Positions 13,903 through 23,267 of a stretch of DNA of 64,000 nt are shown here, one piece after another (positions within the stretch are counted from its first letter, which is position 1; every line of letters starts with the position of its first letter). Source of the DNA: Tessaracoccus bendigoensis DSM 12906 (GTDB lineage Bacteria > Actinomycetota > Actinomycetes > Propionibacteriales > Propionibacteriaceae); the NCBI RefSeq assembly GCF_900141915.1, contig NZ_FQZG01000010.1, positions 22,842 to 86,841 on the forward strand. Direction: 5' to 3'. The notes below the pieces were generated by a model. The model had not been told where the DNA came from and did no database searches. It saw nothing but the letters and a program-made list of their open reading frames with translations. Position numbers and translations under genes: made by a program.

Positions 13903-14225
13903 GACAGACTCTCAGCCGTGAGTTGGGTGAAGAAGCAGGTGCGGTTGCCGGTGTGACAGGCGGCACCCGTCTGCCTCACGGTTAGCAGGATCGTGTCCGC
14001 GTCGCAGTCGACGGCGACACCGACCACCTGCTGGTGATGTCCCGAGGTCTCCCCCTTTACCCAATACTCCTGCCTGGACCTCGACCAGTAGGTCGCCTGG
14101 CCGGTGGCGAGGGTGCGGCGCAGCGCCTCATCGTTCATCCAGGCGAGCATGAGCACCTCCCCGGATGCTTCGTCCTGGGCAATGGCAGGCACTAGCCCAT
14201 CGGAGTTGTAGGCGATGTCGAGCAT
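13899..14225 (-). CDS. hisI: Phosphoribosyl-AMP cyclohydrolase
   Basis: Third step of histidine synthesis, opening the adenine ring of phosphoribosyl-AMP. The 108-aa zinc enzyme shows [17 protein letters not shown], the metal-site aspartates in DCDADT, and the cysteines of [12 protein letters not shown]. HisI-only: no HisE domain. I choose the ATG at 14225 because it starts the conserved [10 protein letters not shown] segment and lies 7 nt after a CACAAT hexamer; in-frame ATGs further upstream exist. HisI at the head of trp genes is common in actinobacteria. Confidence 0.94.
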   Translation of the reverse strand: MLDIAYNSDGLVPAIAQDEASGEVLMLAWMNDEALRRTLATGQATYWSRSRQEYWVKGETSGHHQQVVGVAVDCDADTILLTVRQTGAACHTGNRTCFFTQLTAESLS

Positions 14226-14232
14226 GGCCCCC

Positions 14233-14238
14233 ATTGTG
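14233..14238 (-). promoter_or_regulatory. -10 candidate for a leaderless hisI-trp transcript
   Basis: CACAAT, 7 nt before the hisI ATG, would place transcription initiation at or next to the start codon. No clear -35. GGGGG in the 7-nt gap could also act as a Shine-Dalgarno if transcripts come from upstream. Confidence 0.35.
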
Positions 14239-14260
14239 CCAAGTCGGTGGCGCCCCATGT

Positions 14261-14956
14261 TCAGGCGTCCGGGCCCAGCCGCCGAGCCTCATCCGAGTCG
14301 AGGCTCCCGGCCACGCGGCGCGCGAGCTTCGCCACCCAGCGAGCTGGCATGCCGGGAGCGTCGATCAGCCTGCGGGCACCGTCGAGGTCGCGCTTGTCAC
14401 GGTTCAGCACGCGGGAGACCTCACCGACGCTCGGCGCATCGGAAGGGCGCTCGAGCAGCTCCACATCGTCTCCCCTGGCGACGGCGCCAGGTTCGACGAC
14501 CCTCAGGTACCAGCCGACCCATCCGGTCTGTTGGGCGCGCCGGACCATGTCGTCGATTCCCCAACGTCTCGCGAGTTTGTAGCAGGGGCTTCGCGGCTGG
14601 GTCACCTGCACCACGGCACCGCCCAGCCGCCAGGTCTCGCCCAGCACCACGGTCGACTCATCGACCCCCGGGGCTTCGAGGGTCACGTTCTCGAAGAACC
14701 CGCCTTCCGGGAGGTCGAGGCCGAGCCGACGCCAGTCGTCGTACCGGTGCCTGGCAAACACAAGGACGGCCTTGTCGGGGCCGCCGTGGTTCAGGGTGTC
14801 TGCCTGTTCGTCGCCTGCCAGGCCGAGCGGTCCGAGGTGGATACGACCGTCGACTTCTTCCTTCACGGCCGCACTGGACACGCCTTTCGGTGCCCATGGT
14901 TGCGTCACCGCCCGACCTACCCGTAGACCGGCGATTGACCCAAGTGTCGCGTTCAC
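14261..14956 (-). CDS. MOSC-domain protein (YiiM-like)
   Basis: A 231-aa MOSC protein; relatives bind or transfer sulfur with the molybdenum cofactor, and YiiM reduces N-hydroxylated compounds. Seen here: [26 protein letters not shown], split across residues 40-65, the conserved cysteine in RSPCYKL, and a C-terminal 3-alpha region. I start it at the GTG at 14956 ([13 protein letters not shown]), the first family-like residue; longer frames overlap the divergent neighbour. It is 35 nt ahead of hisI on the same strand and may feed into the trp operon. Substrate unknown. Confidence 0.82.
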   Translation of the reverse strand: MNATLGSIAGLRVGRAVTQPWAPKGVSSAAVKEEVDGRIHLGPLGLAGDEQADTLNHGGPDKAVLVFARHRYDDWRRLGLDLPEGGFFENVTLEAPGVDESTVVLGETWRLGGAVVQVTQPRSPCYKLARRWGIDDMVRRAQQTGWVGWYLRVVEPGAVARGDDVELLERPSDAPSVGEVSRVLNRDKRDLDGARRLIDAPGMPARWVAKLARRVAGSLDSDEARRLGPDA

Positions 14957-14964
14957 GGGTCGCA

Positions 14965-14970
14965 AGGCTA
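14965..14970 (-). promoter_or_regulatory. -10 candidate of the MOSC gene
   Basis: TAGCCT on the minus strand, 8 nt before the GTG, in the 35-nt gap to a divergent gene. The short gap means the two promoters must overlap. No Shine-Dalgarno sequence is visible. Confidence 0.35.
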
Positions 14971-14991
14971 CCCGGCGACAAGCTGAGTCCC

Positions 14992-15600
14992 ATGAGCTTC
15001 GCATCTCGGCAGCGCGCCGCCCTGGCAGACCTCCTGGAGGAACTCGGCCCCTTTGCACCCACCGAGTGTGACGGGTGGCAGACCCAGGATCTCGCGGCCC
15101 ACCTCTACATCAGGGAACGGCGGCTGGACGCATTGCCCGGCATCGGTCTTGAGCGGTTCGCAGGCAAGACCGATCAGATCCAACAGGAGGTGCTGCACTC
15201 GATGGACTACCCGGACCTGGTCCGGGAGATCCGCACCCCAGGTTGGATCATGCGCCCGCTCGACAAGCTGGTCAACACGAGTGAGCTGTTCATCCACCAC
15301 GAGGATGTCCTGCGCGCCAACGGACGTTCGCAGCGGTTGACGCCCAAGGAACAGGCCGAGTTGTGGCCGTTGGTGGGCGTGATGGCGCGGCGGGTGCAGG
15401 CCAAGGCAGGCATCCAACTCCGGCTCGGTCGGCTCGACACGGGCGAAGAGAAGCAGATCGGGACTGGGAGCAGGATCGCCCACCTGCGGGGTCTGCCGTC
15501 GGAGTTGCTCCTGCACCTGACCGGCAGGCAGTCCGACGTCGAACTGATCGCCGACCCGCCGGTCCTCGACCGGTGGGAGGGATCGGTCGCTTCGCTCTAG
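14992..15600 (+). CDS. TIGR03085-type protein, mycothiol-dependent maleylpyruvate isomerase-like
   Basis: A 202-aa protein resembling the TIGR03085 family of actinobacterial DinB/MDMPI-fold proteins. The N-terminal four-helix part contains CDGWQTQDLAAHLYIRERR, the usual location of a metal-binding histidine, and a second block LFIHHEDVLRANG. Members are thought to use mycothiol or act on unknown small molecules; no reaction can be assigned here. Start at the ATG, 35 nt from the divergent MOSC gene. Confidence 0.75.
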   Translation: MSFASRQRAALADLLEELGPFAPTECDGWQTQDLAAHLYIRERRLDALPGIGLERFAGKTDQIQQEVLHSMDYPDLVREIRTPGWIMRPLDKLVNTSELFIHHEDVLRANGRSQRLTPKEQAELWPLVGVMARRVQAKAGIQLRLGRLDTGEEKQIGTGSRIAHLRGLPSELLLHLTGRQSDVELIADPPVLDRWEGSVASL

Positions 15601-15608
15601 CCCGGCCA

Positions 15609-15709
15609 TGAGCACTATCCCGGACTCGATAGCCGAAATGGCCTGTTTTCGCGTTCAAATCCCCATCGAACCCCGAATAGTGCTCAACGCCCGACGCAAC
15701 CACAGCCCC
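15609..15709 (+). repeat. Dispersed repeat, copy 2
   Basis: Second copy of the element at 8153-8253, same orientation. Core 15609-15686 is 78 bp with the same perfect TGAGCACTAT/ATAGTGCTCA ends, followed by about 23 bp of conserved flank. It begins 9 nt after the preceding stop codon and ends about 40 nt before the trpB2 start. The two copies bracket a 7.4-kb segment holding the trp operon. Confidence 0.8.
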
Positions 15710-15739
15710 TCGCCGATGGCACCGGGGCACTGGGGCCGA

Positions 15740-15745
15740 TAGCAT
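15740..15745 (+). promoter_or_regulatory. -10 candidate, leaderless trpB2 promoter
   Basis: TAGCAT ends 6 nt before the ATG, so the transcript would begin at or beside the start codon. No Shine-Dalgarno sequence and no convincing -35. Confidence 0.5.
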
Positions 15746-15751
15746 CCGGCC

Positions 15752-16951
15752 ATGACATCGCTCACCTACGCCGACGAGGCCGGATTCTTCGGAGCCCACG
15801 GCGGACGCATCCTTCCCCCGCACCTTGAGGCCCCCATGGCCGAGGTCGCCGCCGCCTACGCCGATGCAAAGGACGACCCGGACTTCCAAGCCAGGTACGA
15901 GGCCCTGCTCGCCGACTACGTCGGCCGACCCTCACCCCTGTTCCTCGCACAGCGACTGACGGCGGAACTCGGCGGCGCGAAGATCTACCTGAAGCGCGAG
16001 GACCTGAACCACACGGGTGCCCACAAGATCAACCACACCCTCGGTGAAGTCCTGCTCGCCCAGCGGATGGGCAAGAAGAAGGTGATCGCCGAAACCGGGG
16101 CCGGTCAGCACGGCGTCGCGCTCGCCACCGCCGCGGCTCTGCTCGGGCTCGAGTGCGAGATCCACATGGGCGCCATCGACATCGAGAAGCAGCACCCGAA
16201 CGTGGTGCGGATGCGGCTGCTCGGAGCCAAGGTGGTCCCGGTGGAAAGTGGTGGACGCTGCCTGAAGGACGCCGTCGACTCCGCCTTCGCGGTGTGGGCC
16301 GCAGATTTCGGCGAGACGATGTTCGCGATCGGCTCGGTGGTCGGCCCGGATCCGTTCCCATCGATGGTGCGCGACTTCCAGGCGGTCGTCGGACGGGAGG
16401 CCCGCCGCCAAATTCTGGAGAAGGAGGGCAGGCTGCCCACCGCACTGGTCGCCTCGGTCGGCGGCGGTTCGAACTCCCTCGGCCTATTCCAGGCTTTCCT
16501 GGAGGACGCCGCCGTGGCCATCTACGGTGTGGAGCCGGCGGGGCGGGGCCTGGAGAATCCGGGCGACCACGCGGCCACCATGACACTCGGCACCCCCGGC
16601 ACGATCCACGGCATGCGCACGATAGTCCTGCAGGACGAGGCCGGTGAACCGTGGCCCGTGCATTCGATCGCCTCCGGGCTCGACTACCCCGGCGTCGGTC
16701 CGCAGCACGCCCACCTGAAAGACATGGGCCGGGTCGACTACGTGACCGCCACCGACGACGAGACGCTCGACGCCTTCCAGGTGCTGTGCCGCACCGAGGG
16801 CATCATCCCGGCCATCGAGTCAAGCCACGCGCTCGCCTACGCGATGAAACTGGCCCCGACGCTTGGAGCCGACGACACGATCATCGTCAACCTTTCAGGC
16901 CGCGGCGACAAGGACATCGACTTCGTGGCGGAGCGCCTCGGGATGGAGTAG
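15752..16951 (+). CDS. Second tryptophan synthase beta chain (TrpB paralogue)
   Basis: A 399-aa PLP protein of the TrpB family, separate from trpA. PLP Lys92 (HTGAHKINH) and catalytic Glu114 (AETGAGQHG) are intact, as is SGRGDKDI near the end. It differs from the operon TrpB: COMM segment [13 protein letters not shown] instead of [19 protein letters not shown] instead of GPHPFP, and GGGSNSLG instead of GGGSNAIG. Much of it ([20 protein letters not shown]) reads more like proteobacterial TrpB. Loss of the Asn and Arg in the COMM helix, which touches TrpA in the known complex, suggests a stand-alone enzyme. It may use indole and serine, or another nucleophile or acceptor. Confidence 0.9.
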   Translation: MTSLTYADEAGFFGAHGGRILPPHLEAPMAEVAAAYADAKDDPDFQARYEALLADYVGRPSPLFLAQRLTAELGGAKIYLKREDLNHTGAHKINHTLGEVLLAQRMGKKKVIAETGAGQHGVALATAAALLGLECEIHMGAIDIEKQHPNVVRMRLLGAKVVPVESGGRCLKDAVDSAFAVWAADFGETMFAIGSVVGPDPFPSMVRDFQAVVGREARRQILEKEGRLPTALVASVGGGSNSLGLFQAFLEDAAVAIYGVEPAGRGLENPGDHAATMTLGTPGTIHGMRTIVLQDEAGEPWPVHSIASGLDYPGVGPQHAHLKDMGRVDYVTATDDETLDAFQVLCRTEGIIPAIESSHALAYAMKLAPTLGADDTIIVNLSGRGDKDIDFVAERLGME

Positions 16952-16970
16952 GCCCCTGCCGGAGCCGAGT

Positions 16971-17336
16971 TCAGTCACGAAGCTGTTCAACCCTCGCCGT
17001 CGAACCCCACGCGCGATCGGCGGTGAGGGTCGAACACCCCAGCCGACGCCCAAGCGCAAGGCACAACCGATCCCCGAGGGACAGCCCGGCCCCGGGCCGC
17101 CACAGCGACGCCGCGAGCTCTGCATCTGCCTCCGTGACCGGCTCGACGCGCAGGCCGTAGCTGAGCAGCAGCTCCCTCGCCTGGCCCCAGTCTGCACCTC
17201 GGGAGAGGACCTTCTGGCTCACCTCGGACCAGTTCGCCGCGCCGATGACGCCCTCCTCAAGGGCTTCTTCCACCCGGGGCGCGCCAGGCTCGCCCTGGAG
17301 AAGCGCGAGAACTGCCGAGGCGTCAAGAACGATCAC
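16971..17336 (-). CDS. vapC: VapC-type PIN-domain toxin
   Basis: A 121-aa PIN-domain endoribonuclease of a type II toxin-antitoxin pair. The four acidic metal ligands are in place: Asp5 (IVLDASAVL), Glu38 (ANWSEV), Asp89 (LSLGDRLCLAL) and Asp107 (TADRAW). Length is normal. Its ATG overlaps the antitoxin stop by 4 nt, so toxin is made only after antitoxin. RNA target unknown. Confidence 0.9.
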   Translation of the reverse strand: MIVLDASAVLALLQGEPGAPRVEEALEEGVIGAANWSEVSQKVLSRGADWGQARELLLSYGLRVEPVTEADAELAASLWRPGAGLSLGDRLCLALGRRLGCSTLTADRAWGSTARVEQLRD

Positions 17337-17578
17337 GCGTCGTCTTCACGATGGGCGTTCGCGCGACGCTCGGCCAGGAGTTCGTCGACAAGGGACTCCC
17401 CCGCAAGCTGGGCCCGCAGCGACGCCTTCGCCTGTTCCCGCGTCATCACCACGACCCCATCCGGGGTCTCCACGAAGAGGAGCGGCTGCCCCTGCTTCCA
17501 CCCCTGCCTGGCCCGCAGCTCCGCCGGGACCACCAAGCGTCCCCTGTCCCCCAGCGGCGCGGAAAACGTGGTACTCAT
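17333..17578 (-). CDS. vapB: VapB-type antitoxin, AbrB/MazE fold
   Basis: An 81-aa protein with an N-terminal swapped-hairpin DNA-binding domain (GDRGRLVVPAELRARQGW, then GQPLLFVE) and a charged C-terminal tail that would wrap around VapC. First gene of the pair, 41 nt downstream of gatB. The ATG lies 6 nt after a TACGTT hexamer and inside an inverted repeat, fitting leaderless, self-repressed expression. Confidence 0.88.
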   Translation of the reverse strand: MSTTFSAPLGDRGRLVVPAELRARQGWKQGQPLLFVETPDGVVVMTREQAKASLRAQLAGESLVDELLAERRANAHREDDA

Positions 17579-17594
17579 ACCACCAACGTACCAC
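17568..17594 (-). promoter_or_regulatory. Candidate vapBC operator with leaderless promoter
   Basis: A perfect inverted repeat GTGGTAC-N13-GTACCAC covers the TACGTT -10 candidate (17590-17585 on the minus strand) and the vapB start codon. Binding by VapB-VapC there would block initiation. The site is seen; its use as operator is inferred from how such pairs are regulated. Confidence 0.55.
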
Positions 17595-17611
17595 CGCGCA
17601 GTACGCGGTGG
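17591..17611 (-). terminator. gatB: Hairpin after gatB
   Basis: Perfect 8-bp stem CCACCGCG/CGCGGTGG with a 5-nt loop, 9 nt after the gatB stop. It overlaps the vapBC operator region. No T-run. Confidence 0.5.
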
Positions 17612-17619
17612 GCCTCAGG

Positions 17620-19107
17620 TCAGGTGAGCTTGGCGAGGATCAGTTCGCGGACCTTGCCCGCGTCGGCCTGACCACGCATCGCCTTCATCACCTGACCGAT
17701 CAGCGCCCCGGCGGCCTGTACCTTGCCCGCACGGATCTTATCTGCGACATCCGGGTTGGCCGCGATCACCTCATCGACGGCGGCACCCAACGCCCCCTCG
17801 TCGGAGACGACCACCAGCCCGCGCGACTCGACGACCTCTGCAGGTTCACCCTCCCCTGCGAGCACCCCGTCGATCACCTGGCGGGCAAGCTTGTCATTGA
17901 CGGTGCCTGCGTCGATCAGGGCCTGGACGGCGGCGACCTGGGACGGCGTGATCGCCAGCTCGTCCAGGTCGACCCCCTCCTCGTTCGCGCGCCTGGCCAG
18001 CTCGGTTACCCACCACTTGCGGGCAGCAGCCGGGCTCGCCCCTGCCGCCACGGTCTCCTCCACCAGTGCGAGTGCGCCGGAGTTGACGACCGCGGCGAAG
18101 TCGATGTCAGTGAAGCCCCATTCGCTCTGCAGCCTCGCGCGTCGTTCGGCGGGAGGCTCGGGAAGGGTGGCACGGAGCTCCTCGACCCACGCCCTGCCAG
18201 GGGCAATCGGCATCAGGTCGGGTTCGGCGAAGTAGCGGTAGTCCTCCGCCTCCTCCTTCGAGCGCCCCGCCGAGGTGGTGCCGTCGCTCTCGTGGAAGTG
18301 TCGCGTCTCCTGCTTGATCTTGCCGCCGCCGTCGAGGACCGCGGCCTGGCGGGTCATCTCGAACCGGATTGCGCGCTCGACGGATCGCAGCGAGTTGACG
18401 TTCTTGGTCTCGGTGCGCGTGCCGAGAGTCTCGGACCCGAGCGGCGCCAACGAGATGTTGGCGTCGCAGCGCAGCGACCCCTGCTCCATCTTCACGTCGG
18501 AGACCCCCAGCGCCTTCATCAGTTCCCGCAGGTGTGCGACGTATGCCCTGGCGACCTCGGGCGCCTTCGCGCCGGTACCACGGATGGGTTTGGTGACGAT
18601 CTCGATGAGCGGGACGCCCGCCCGGTTGTAGTCGATCAGCGAGTAGTCGGCGCCCTGGATGCGGCCCGACCCGCCGACATGCGTGGCCTTGCCCGCGTCC
18701 TCCTCCATGTGGGCGCGTTCTACCTCGACACGGTAGGTCTGCCCGTCCACCTCCAGGTCGACCCAGCCGTCGAACGCGATCGGTTCGTCATACTGCGAGG
18801 TCTGGAAGTTCTTCGTCATGTCCGGGTAGAAATAGTTCTTCCTCGCCATCCGGCACCACGGCGCGATCGAACAGTTGAGCGCCAGCCCGATCCGGATGGC
18901 GGATTCGACCGCCTTGCCGTTGATCACCGGCAGCGAACCCGGCAGGCCGAGGCACACCGGACAGACGTGCGTGTTCGGCTCGCCGCCGAACTCGTTGACG
19001 CAGCCACAGAACATCTTGGAGCTGGTGTTCAGCTCGACGTGCACCTCGAGCCCGAGCGCCGGCTCGTAGCGGGTGAGCAGTTCGTCGTAGTCGACCGTCT
19101 CACTCAT
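17620..19107 (-). CDS. gatB: Asp-tRNA(Asn)/Glu-tRNA(Gln) amidotransferase subunit B
   Basis: tRNA-binding and kinase subunit of GatCAB, which converts Glu-tRNA(Gln) or Asp-tRNA(Asn) to the amide form. The 495-aa protein starts at an ATG overlapping the gatA stop (ATGA) and opens with [14 protein letters not shown]. The zinc site FCGC...[22 protein letters not shown] and the C-terminal YqeY/GatB tail domain ([14 protein letters not shown] through [12 protein letters not shown]) are present. Confidence 0.97.
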   Translation of the reverse strand: MSETVDYDELLTRYEPALGLEVHVELNTSSKMFCGCVNEFGGEPNTHVCPVCLGLPGSLPVINGKAVESAIRIGLALNCSIAPWCRMARKNYFYPDMTKNFQTSQYDEPIAFDGWVDLEVDGQTYRVEVERAHMEEDAGKATHVGGSGRIQGADYSLIDYNRAGVPLIEIVTKPIRGTGAKAPEVARAYVAHLRELMKALGVSDVKMEQGSLRCDANISLAPLGSETLGTRTETKNVNSLRSVERAIRFEMTRQAAVLDGGGKIKQETRHFHESDGTTSAGRSKEEAEDYRYFAEPDLMPIAPGRAWVEELRATLPEPPAERRARLQSEWGFTDIDFAAVVNSGALALVEETVAAGASPAAARKWWVTELARRANEEGVDLDELAITPSQVAAVQALIDAGTVNDKLARQVIDGVLAGEGEPAEVVESRGLVVVSDEGALGAAVDEVIAANPDVADKIRAGKVQAAGALIGQVMKAMRGQADAGKVRELILAKLT

Positions 19108-20612
19108 GCGGTCACCGCCTTCGTTCCGTCGAGCCGTTCCGTCGTGGCCAGGAGTGGGCCGCCCCACCGTTCCTCGAGGGTGCGTTCGAGCACACCCCCG
19201 ACGCGGTAGAGGCGGGCGTCCTCCATCGGGGGCGCCATTACCTGCAGCCCCACAGGTAGCCCCTCACTCAGCCCGGCGGGGAATGACGCCGCGGCGTTGC
19301 CCGCCATGTTGCTGGGGATGGTACACAGGTCGGCGAGGTACATGCTCATCGGGTCGGCCGTGCGTTCCCCGAGCCGGAACGCGACGGTGGGGGTGGTCGG
19401 CGAGACCAGCACGTCGACCTGTTCGAACGCCTTGTCGAAGTCCTGCTGGATGAGACTGCGGACCTTCTGGGCCGAGCCGTAGTAGGCGTCGTAGTATCCG
19501 GCCGACAGGGCGTAGGTGCCGATAATGATGCGCCGTTTCGCCTCGCGCCCGAAGCCCTCCTCCCGGGTGAGGTTCATGACCTGCTCGGCGGACTTGGTGC
19601 CGTCATCGCCAGCGCGCAGCCCGTAGCGCATGCCGTCGAAGCGGGCCAGGTTGGAGCTGAGCTCGGCCGGCTGGATCAGGTAGTAGGCGGGAAGGGCGTA
19701 GGTGAACGACGGGCACGAGACCTCTACGATCTCGGCCCCTGCACCGCGCAGGACCTCGACGGCCTCCTCGAACCGGTCGAGCACCCCGGGTTCGTAGCCT
19801 TCGCCCTTGAACTCGGAGACGATACCGACACGCACCCCGGCCAGGTCGGTGGCGCGCGACGCCTCGACGAGGTCGGGCACCGGCTGGTTGATAGAGGCGG
19901 AATCGTGCCGGTCGTAGCCGCCGATCACCTGCTGCAGCAGGGCGGCGTCCTCCGTGCTCCGAGCGACCGGGCCGGGCTGATCGAGGCTGGACGCCATGGC
20001 GACCAGGCCGTAGCGTGACACGCCGCCGTAGGTGGGCTTCACCCCGACGGTGCCGGTTACCGAGCCGGGCTGCCGGATCGAGCCGCCCGTGTCGGAGCCG
20101 ACGGCGAGCGGCACCATGAACGCGGCGACCGCGGCCGCCGAGCCGCCACCCGAGCCTCCGGGGATCCGGTCGGTGTCCCATGGGTTGCGGGTCGGGCCGA
20201 AGAACGACGTCTCGGTCGAGCTGCCCATGGCGAACTCGTCCATGTTGGTCTTGCCGACGATCACCAGTCCCGCCTCGCGGAGCCTGGCAACGACGGTGGA
20301 GTCATAGGGTGGCACCCAACCGTCGAGCATCCTGGAGCCGCAGGTGGTCGGGAAGTCGGTGGTGCAGAAGTTGTCCTTCACGCCGATCGGGATGCCCGCA
20401 AGGGGGCCGAGCTCCTCGCCCGCGGCGCGGTGGGCGTCGATGGCGCGGGCCTGCACGAGCGCGGCGTCGCCGTCCACGCTCAGGAACGCATTGAGAACGG
20501 GGTTGAGGGCCGCGATCTGGTCAAGGCACGCCAGCGTGACCTGCTCCGAGGTCAGTTCACCGGCCGCCATGGCGCGGCCGAGGTCTGCGGCGGAACGCGT
20601 CAGGATGCTCAT
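19104..20612 (-). CDS. gatA: Asp-tRNA(Asn)/Glu-tRNA(Gln) amidotransferase subunit A
   Basis: Amidase subunit that frees ammonia from glutamine for transamidation. The 502-aa protein has the amidase-signature triad Lys79 (PIGVKDN), cis-Ser154 (GGSGGGSAA) and nucleophile Ser178 ([10 protein letters not shown]), at exactly the positions reported for the S. aureus enzyme. Start 3 nt after the gatC stop, stop overlapping gatB. Confidence 0.97.
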   Translation of the reverse strand: MSILTRSAADLGRAMAAGELTSEQVTLACLDQIAALNPVLNAFLSVDGDAALVQARAIDAHRAAGEELGPLAGIPIGVKDNFCTTDFPTTCGSRMLDGWVPPYDSTVVARLREAGLVIVGKTNMDEFAMGSSTETSFFGPTRNPWDTDRIPGGSGGGSAAAVAAFMVPLAVGSDTGGSIRQPGSVTGTVGVKPTYGGVSRYGLVAMASSLDQPGPVARSTEDAALLQQVIGGYDRHDSASINQPVPDLVEASRATDLAGVRVGIVSEFKGEGYEPGVLDRFEEAVEVLRGAGAEIVEVSCPSFTYALPAYYLIQPAELSSNLARFDGMRYGLRAGDDGTKSAEQVMNLTREEGFGREAKRRIIIGTYALSAGYYDAYYGSAQKVRSLIQQDFDKAFEQVDVLVSPTTPTVAFRLGERTADPMSMYLADLCTIPSNMAGNAAASFPAGLSEGLPVGLQVMAPPMEDARLYRVGGVLERTLEERWGGPLLATTERLDGTKAVTA

Positions 20613-20615
20613 CGC

Positions 20616-20909
20616 TCAGTCCTCACTCAGGATCTGGGGGACACGGAACCGGCCATCCTCTTCCTCAGGGGCGCCCGAGAGCGCCTGCGTCTGGGTGAGG
20701 GATGCGGTCACGACATCCGCGCGGAACACGTTGCTCATCGGGATCGCATGGGTTGCGAGCGGCACGTCCGGTCGTGCGACCTCCGAGACACTCGCTACGG
20801 ATTCCAGGATGACGTCCAGCTCTGGGGCAAGCTCCGCACAATCCTGCTCGGTGAGCTGGATTCGTGCCAGGGCTGCCAGGCGAGCCACGTCGTCGGCGGT
20901 GAGACCCAC
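20616..20909 (-). CDS. gatC: Asp-tRNA(Asn)/Glu-tRNA(Gln) amidotransferase subunit C
   Basis: The small subunit (97 aa) that wraps GatA and stabilises the complex. I choose the GTG at 20909 because AAGGAG lies 6 nt upstream and GLTADDVARLAALARIQL is the normal N terminus. The family's C-terminal VSEVARPDVP and FRVPQIL are visible. First gene of gatCAB; ligA, usual upstream neighbour in mycobacteria, is missing here. Confidence 0.95.
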   Translation of the reverse strand: MGLTADDVARLAALARIQLTEQDCAELAPELDVILESVASVSEVARPDVPLATHAIPMSNVFRADVVTASLTQTQALSGAPEEEDGRFRVPQILSED

Positions 20910-20992
20910 TTCTTCGCTCCTTGGTCGGTTGCGCACCGCGGTGGCGGCGGTGCCCATCTTAGGGCCCGTTCCCCGGGTGCCTCGCAACCGCC

Positions 20993-21196
20993 TCAGGCGC
21001 CGGTCAGCAGCAGGTAGAACATGCGGCCCAGGAAGAACAGGGCCACGGCGATCCCGATGACGATGACAGGAACGATGATCCGTTGGATCTTCTTCCAGCG
21101 TGTCGACGGCACGCCTGCCGCCCCCCAGCCGCCACGCCCGGGCTGCGCCCGCGTCGGCGCCTGGCCATCCAGGTTGAGGTCGGAGAACACGCGCAT
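20993..21196 (-). CDS. Hypothetical single-span membrane protein
   Basis: A 67-aa product: a Gly/Pro-rich soluble head with VFSDLNLDGQAP, a basic stretch TRWKKIQR, then one hydrophobic helix (about residues 40-64). I do not recognise the family. It starts at the ATG at 21196, 17 nt after the MetE-like gene, and is on the same strand as gatC, so co-transcription is likely. Codon use resembles its neighbours. Confidence 0.65.
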   Translation of the reverse strand: MRVFSDLNLDGQAPTRAQPGRGGWGAAGVPSTRWKKIQRIIVPVIVIGIAVALFFLGRMFYLLLTGA

Positions 21197-21213
21197 GGCC
21201 GCCAGTCTATGCG

Positions 21214-22167
21214 TCAGCCGCGCGCCAACGCCTCCTCGACCAGGTTGGCCGCCCTCCCGAGGGCCGTCAGCTGAGGCTTCACGTCTCTCAGCTGCCAACC
21301 GGACAGGCCGCAGGCGGTGCCGAGCACCAGCCCGGGATACGGGTCGGCCTGGATCGCGCGCAGGACGCGCAGCGACTCGCGGACGAGGTCGTCGACGCCC
21401 TGCGCCGTCCGGTCGTCGGTGCGCACGACCCCGAGCGCGACTTCCCGCGACTCGTCGCACCACTGAGCCAACTCGTCGAGGTCGACGAGCCTCGAGTCGA
21501 CGGCGACACCGGCGAATCCGGCCCGCCGGGCCACGTCCAGCCAACGGCCGGGCGCGCAGCAGTGCAGCCAGGCGCCGTCGGCGAAGGGGACCAGCGCGCC
21601 CACCAGTTCCGGCAAGTCGACGCCTCGGTGCCGCGAGAACCCGGACGCGGTCGGGACCGCACCCTGTGCGACGGCGTTCAGGGCCGGCTCGTCGACCTGC
21701 AGCAGCAGGCGCGCCCCGGGCAGTCGCCTGGCGACCTCGGCACGCAACTCAGCGACCCCCTCCGCGAGGGCCTGGGCGAGTTCGCGCCGTGCGCCGTGGT
21801 CGGCGAGCAGCCGGTCACCGGTGGGCCGTTCGACCGCGGCTGCCAACGTCCAGGGACCTGCCAGCCCCACCTTGAGGACCCGGTCGAAGCCATGCAGCAG
21901 TTCCTCGGCATCGTCGAGGTCTCGACGCCACTGCGCCCGGGCGCGGCGGTGCTCGACGGTCGAATGAGGTGTCAGACGCCAGCCTGCGGGCTGGAGGTCG
22001 AACCCCAGGCCTTCCACCAGGCCGAGCGCCCGCCCGACCATCTGAGACACGATTCCCCTAGCAGGAAGCTCGGGGAGAGGCAGCACGTCGGGCAGCAACT
22101 CACTCATCGCCGAGAGCGCCCCCCGGAAGTCGTCCCCGGGCAGCGACCCGGCGGCGGTGATCCTCAT
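21214..22167 (-). CDS. MetE-like (cobalamin-independent methionine synthase C-domain) protein
   Basis: A 317-aa protein matching the catalytic half of MetE but without the folate-binding N-terminal half; similar to the uncharacterised mycobacterial protein found near mnmA and gat genes. DEPAL (159-163), the zinc-type ligands His202 and Cys204 (WLHCCAPG) and the late cysteine in [11 protein letters not shown] are visible. It may methylate a thiol using a small or protein-bound methyl donor; the substrate is unknown. ATG overlaps the mnmA stop (ATGA). Confidence 0.8.
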   Translation of the reverse strand: MRITAAGSLPGDDFRGALSAMSELLPDVLPLPELPARGIVSQMVGRALGLVEGLGFDLQPAGWRLTPHSTVEHRRARAQWRRDLDDAEELLHGFDRVLKVGLAGPWTLAAAVERPTGDRLLADHGARRELAQALAEGVAELRAEVARRLPGARLLLQVDEPALNAVAQGAVPTASGFSRHRGVDLPELVGALVPFADGAWLHCCAPGRWLDVARRAGFAGVAVDSRLVDLDELAQWCDESREVALGVVRTDDRTAQGVDDLVRESLRVLRAIQADPYPGLVLGTACGLSGWQLRDVKPQLTALGRAANLVEEALARG

Positions 22168-23237
22168 GCGGCCGAGGCGATGACGGCACTTCCCAGCACC
22201 TTGTCGCCTGCGTAGACGACCACCGTCTGACCTGGGGCGACACCGGAGGCCGGCTCGTCCAGCGACACGAGGAGTCCGCCGTCACGCGCCTCGATGGTGG
22301 CCTCCTGGGCGGCGCCGTGCGCGCGGTACTGCGCGCGGCCCCGGAAGGCACCCTCCACGGGCGAGCCGGTCCAGGTCGGCCGGATGCCGGTGAGCCGACG
22401 CACCGCAAGGTCGTCGCGGGGCCCGACCACGACGGTGTGCGAGACCGGCTCGATGCTGAGCACGTAGCGGGGGTCGCCCGACGGTGAGGGGACGCGCAGG
22501 TCGAGGCCCTTGCGCTGCCCGACGGTGTAGCGGTGCGTCCCCCGATGTCGTCCGAGGACCGTGCCGTCGGCGTCGACGATGTCGCCTGGGGCATCGTCGA
22601 TGTAGCGCTGCAGGAAGCCTTGGGTGTCGCCGTCGGCGATGAAACAGATGTCGTGCGAGTCGGGCTTCTTCGCCACCCCGAACCCGAGCGCCCTGGCCTC
22701 AGCCCGCACGACAGGCTTCTCGACGTCGAAGAGCGGGAACAGACAGTGGGAAAGTTGGGTCTGGTCGAGCATGCCGAGCACGTACGACTGGTCCTTTGCC
22801 CCGTCGGCGGCTCGGTGCAGCGTGACGCTGCCGTCATCGTGGCGCCGTAGGTCGGCGTAGTGGCCGGTGGCCACCGCGTCGAACCCGAGCGCGATACCAC
22901 GGTCGAGGACGGCCGCGAACTTGATCTTCTCGTTGCAGCGCAGGCACGGGTTCGGGGTGCGCCCGGCCCGGTACTCGGCGACGAAGTCCTCGACGACCGC
23001 CTCGTGGAACTCCTCGGCGAAGTCCCAGACGTAGAAGGGGATGTCCAACTTGTCTGCGACTCGGCGTGCGTCGTGTGAATCTTCGAGCGAGCAGCAGCCG
23101 CGGGCACCTGTCCGGTAAGAGGCCGGGTTCTTCGAGAGCGCCAGATGGACCCCTGTAACGTCGTGGCCCTGCGCCACGAGGCGCGCCGCGGCGACGGCGG
23201 AGTCGACGCCGCCCGACATGGCCGCAAGTACCCGCAC
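22164..23237 (-). CDS. mnmA: tRNA-specific 2-thiouridylase
   Basis: Makes 2-thiouridine at wobble U34 of tRNA Lys, Glu and Gln, using ATP and sulfur relayed from a cysteine desulfurase. The 357-aa protein has the PP-loop SGGVDS (8-13), nucleophile Cys98 (NPCLRC) and the second active cysteine Cys198 (SHDICFI). Starts at GTG with AGGAGG upstream; the adjacent desulfurase gene supplies a plausible sulfur donor. Confidence 0.96.
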   Translation of the reverse strand: MRVLAAMSGGVDSAVAAARLVAQGHDVTGVHLALSKNPASYRTGARGCCSLEDSHDARRVADKLDIPFYVWDFAEEFHEAVVEDFVAEYRAGRTPNPCLRCNEKIKFAAVLDRGIALGFDAVATGHYADLRRHDDGSVTLHRAADGAKDQSYVLGMLDQTQLSHCLFPLFDVEKPVVRAEARALGFGVAKKPDSHDICFIADGDTQGFLQRYIDDAPGDIVDADGTVLGRHRGTHRYTVGQRKGLDLRVPSPSGDPRYVLSIEPVSHTVVVGPRDDLAVRRLTGIRPTWTGSPVEGAFRGRAQYRAHGAAQEATIEARDGGLLVSLDEPASGVAPGQTVVVYAGDKVLGSAVIASAA

Positions 23238-23267
23238 GTTGTCCTCCTCTGATGCGTGAGCCGGACC

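Noticed and set aside
14215..14991. Upstream extension of the TIGR03085 gene
   Set aside because: It runs antisense to hisI and the MOSC gene; family homology starts at the ATG at 14992.
17245..19209. 654-codon plus-strand frame
   Set aside because: Antisense to vapBC and gatB, all clearly real genes; the product is low-complexity Arg/Gly/Asp-rich.
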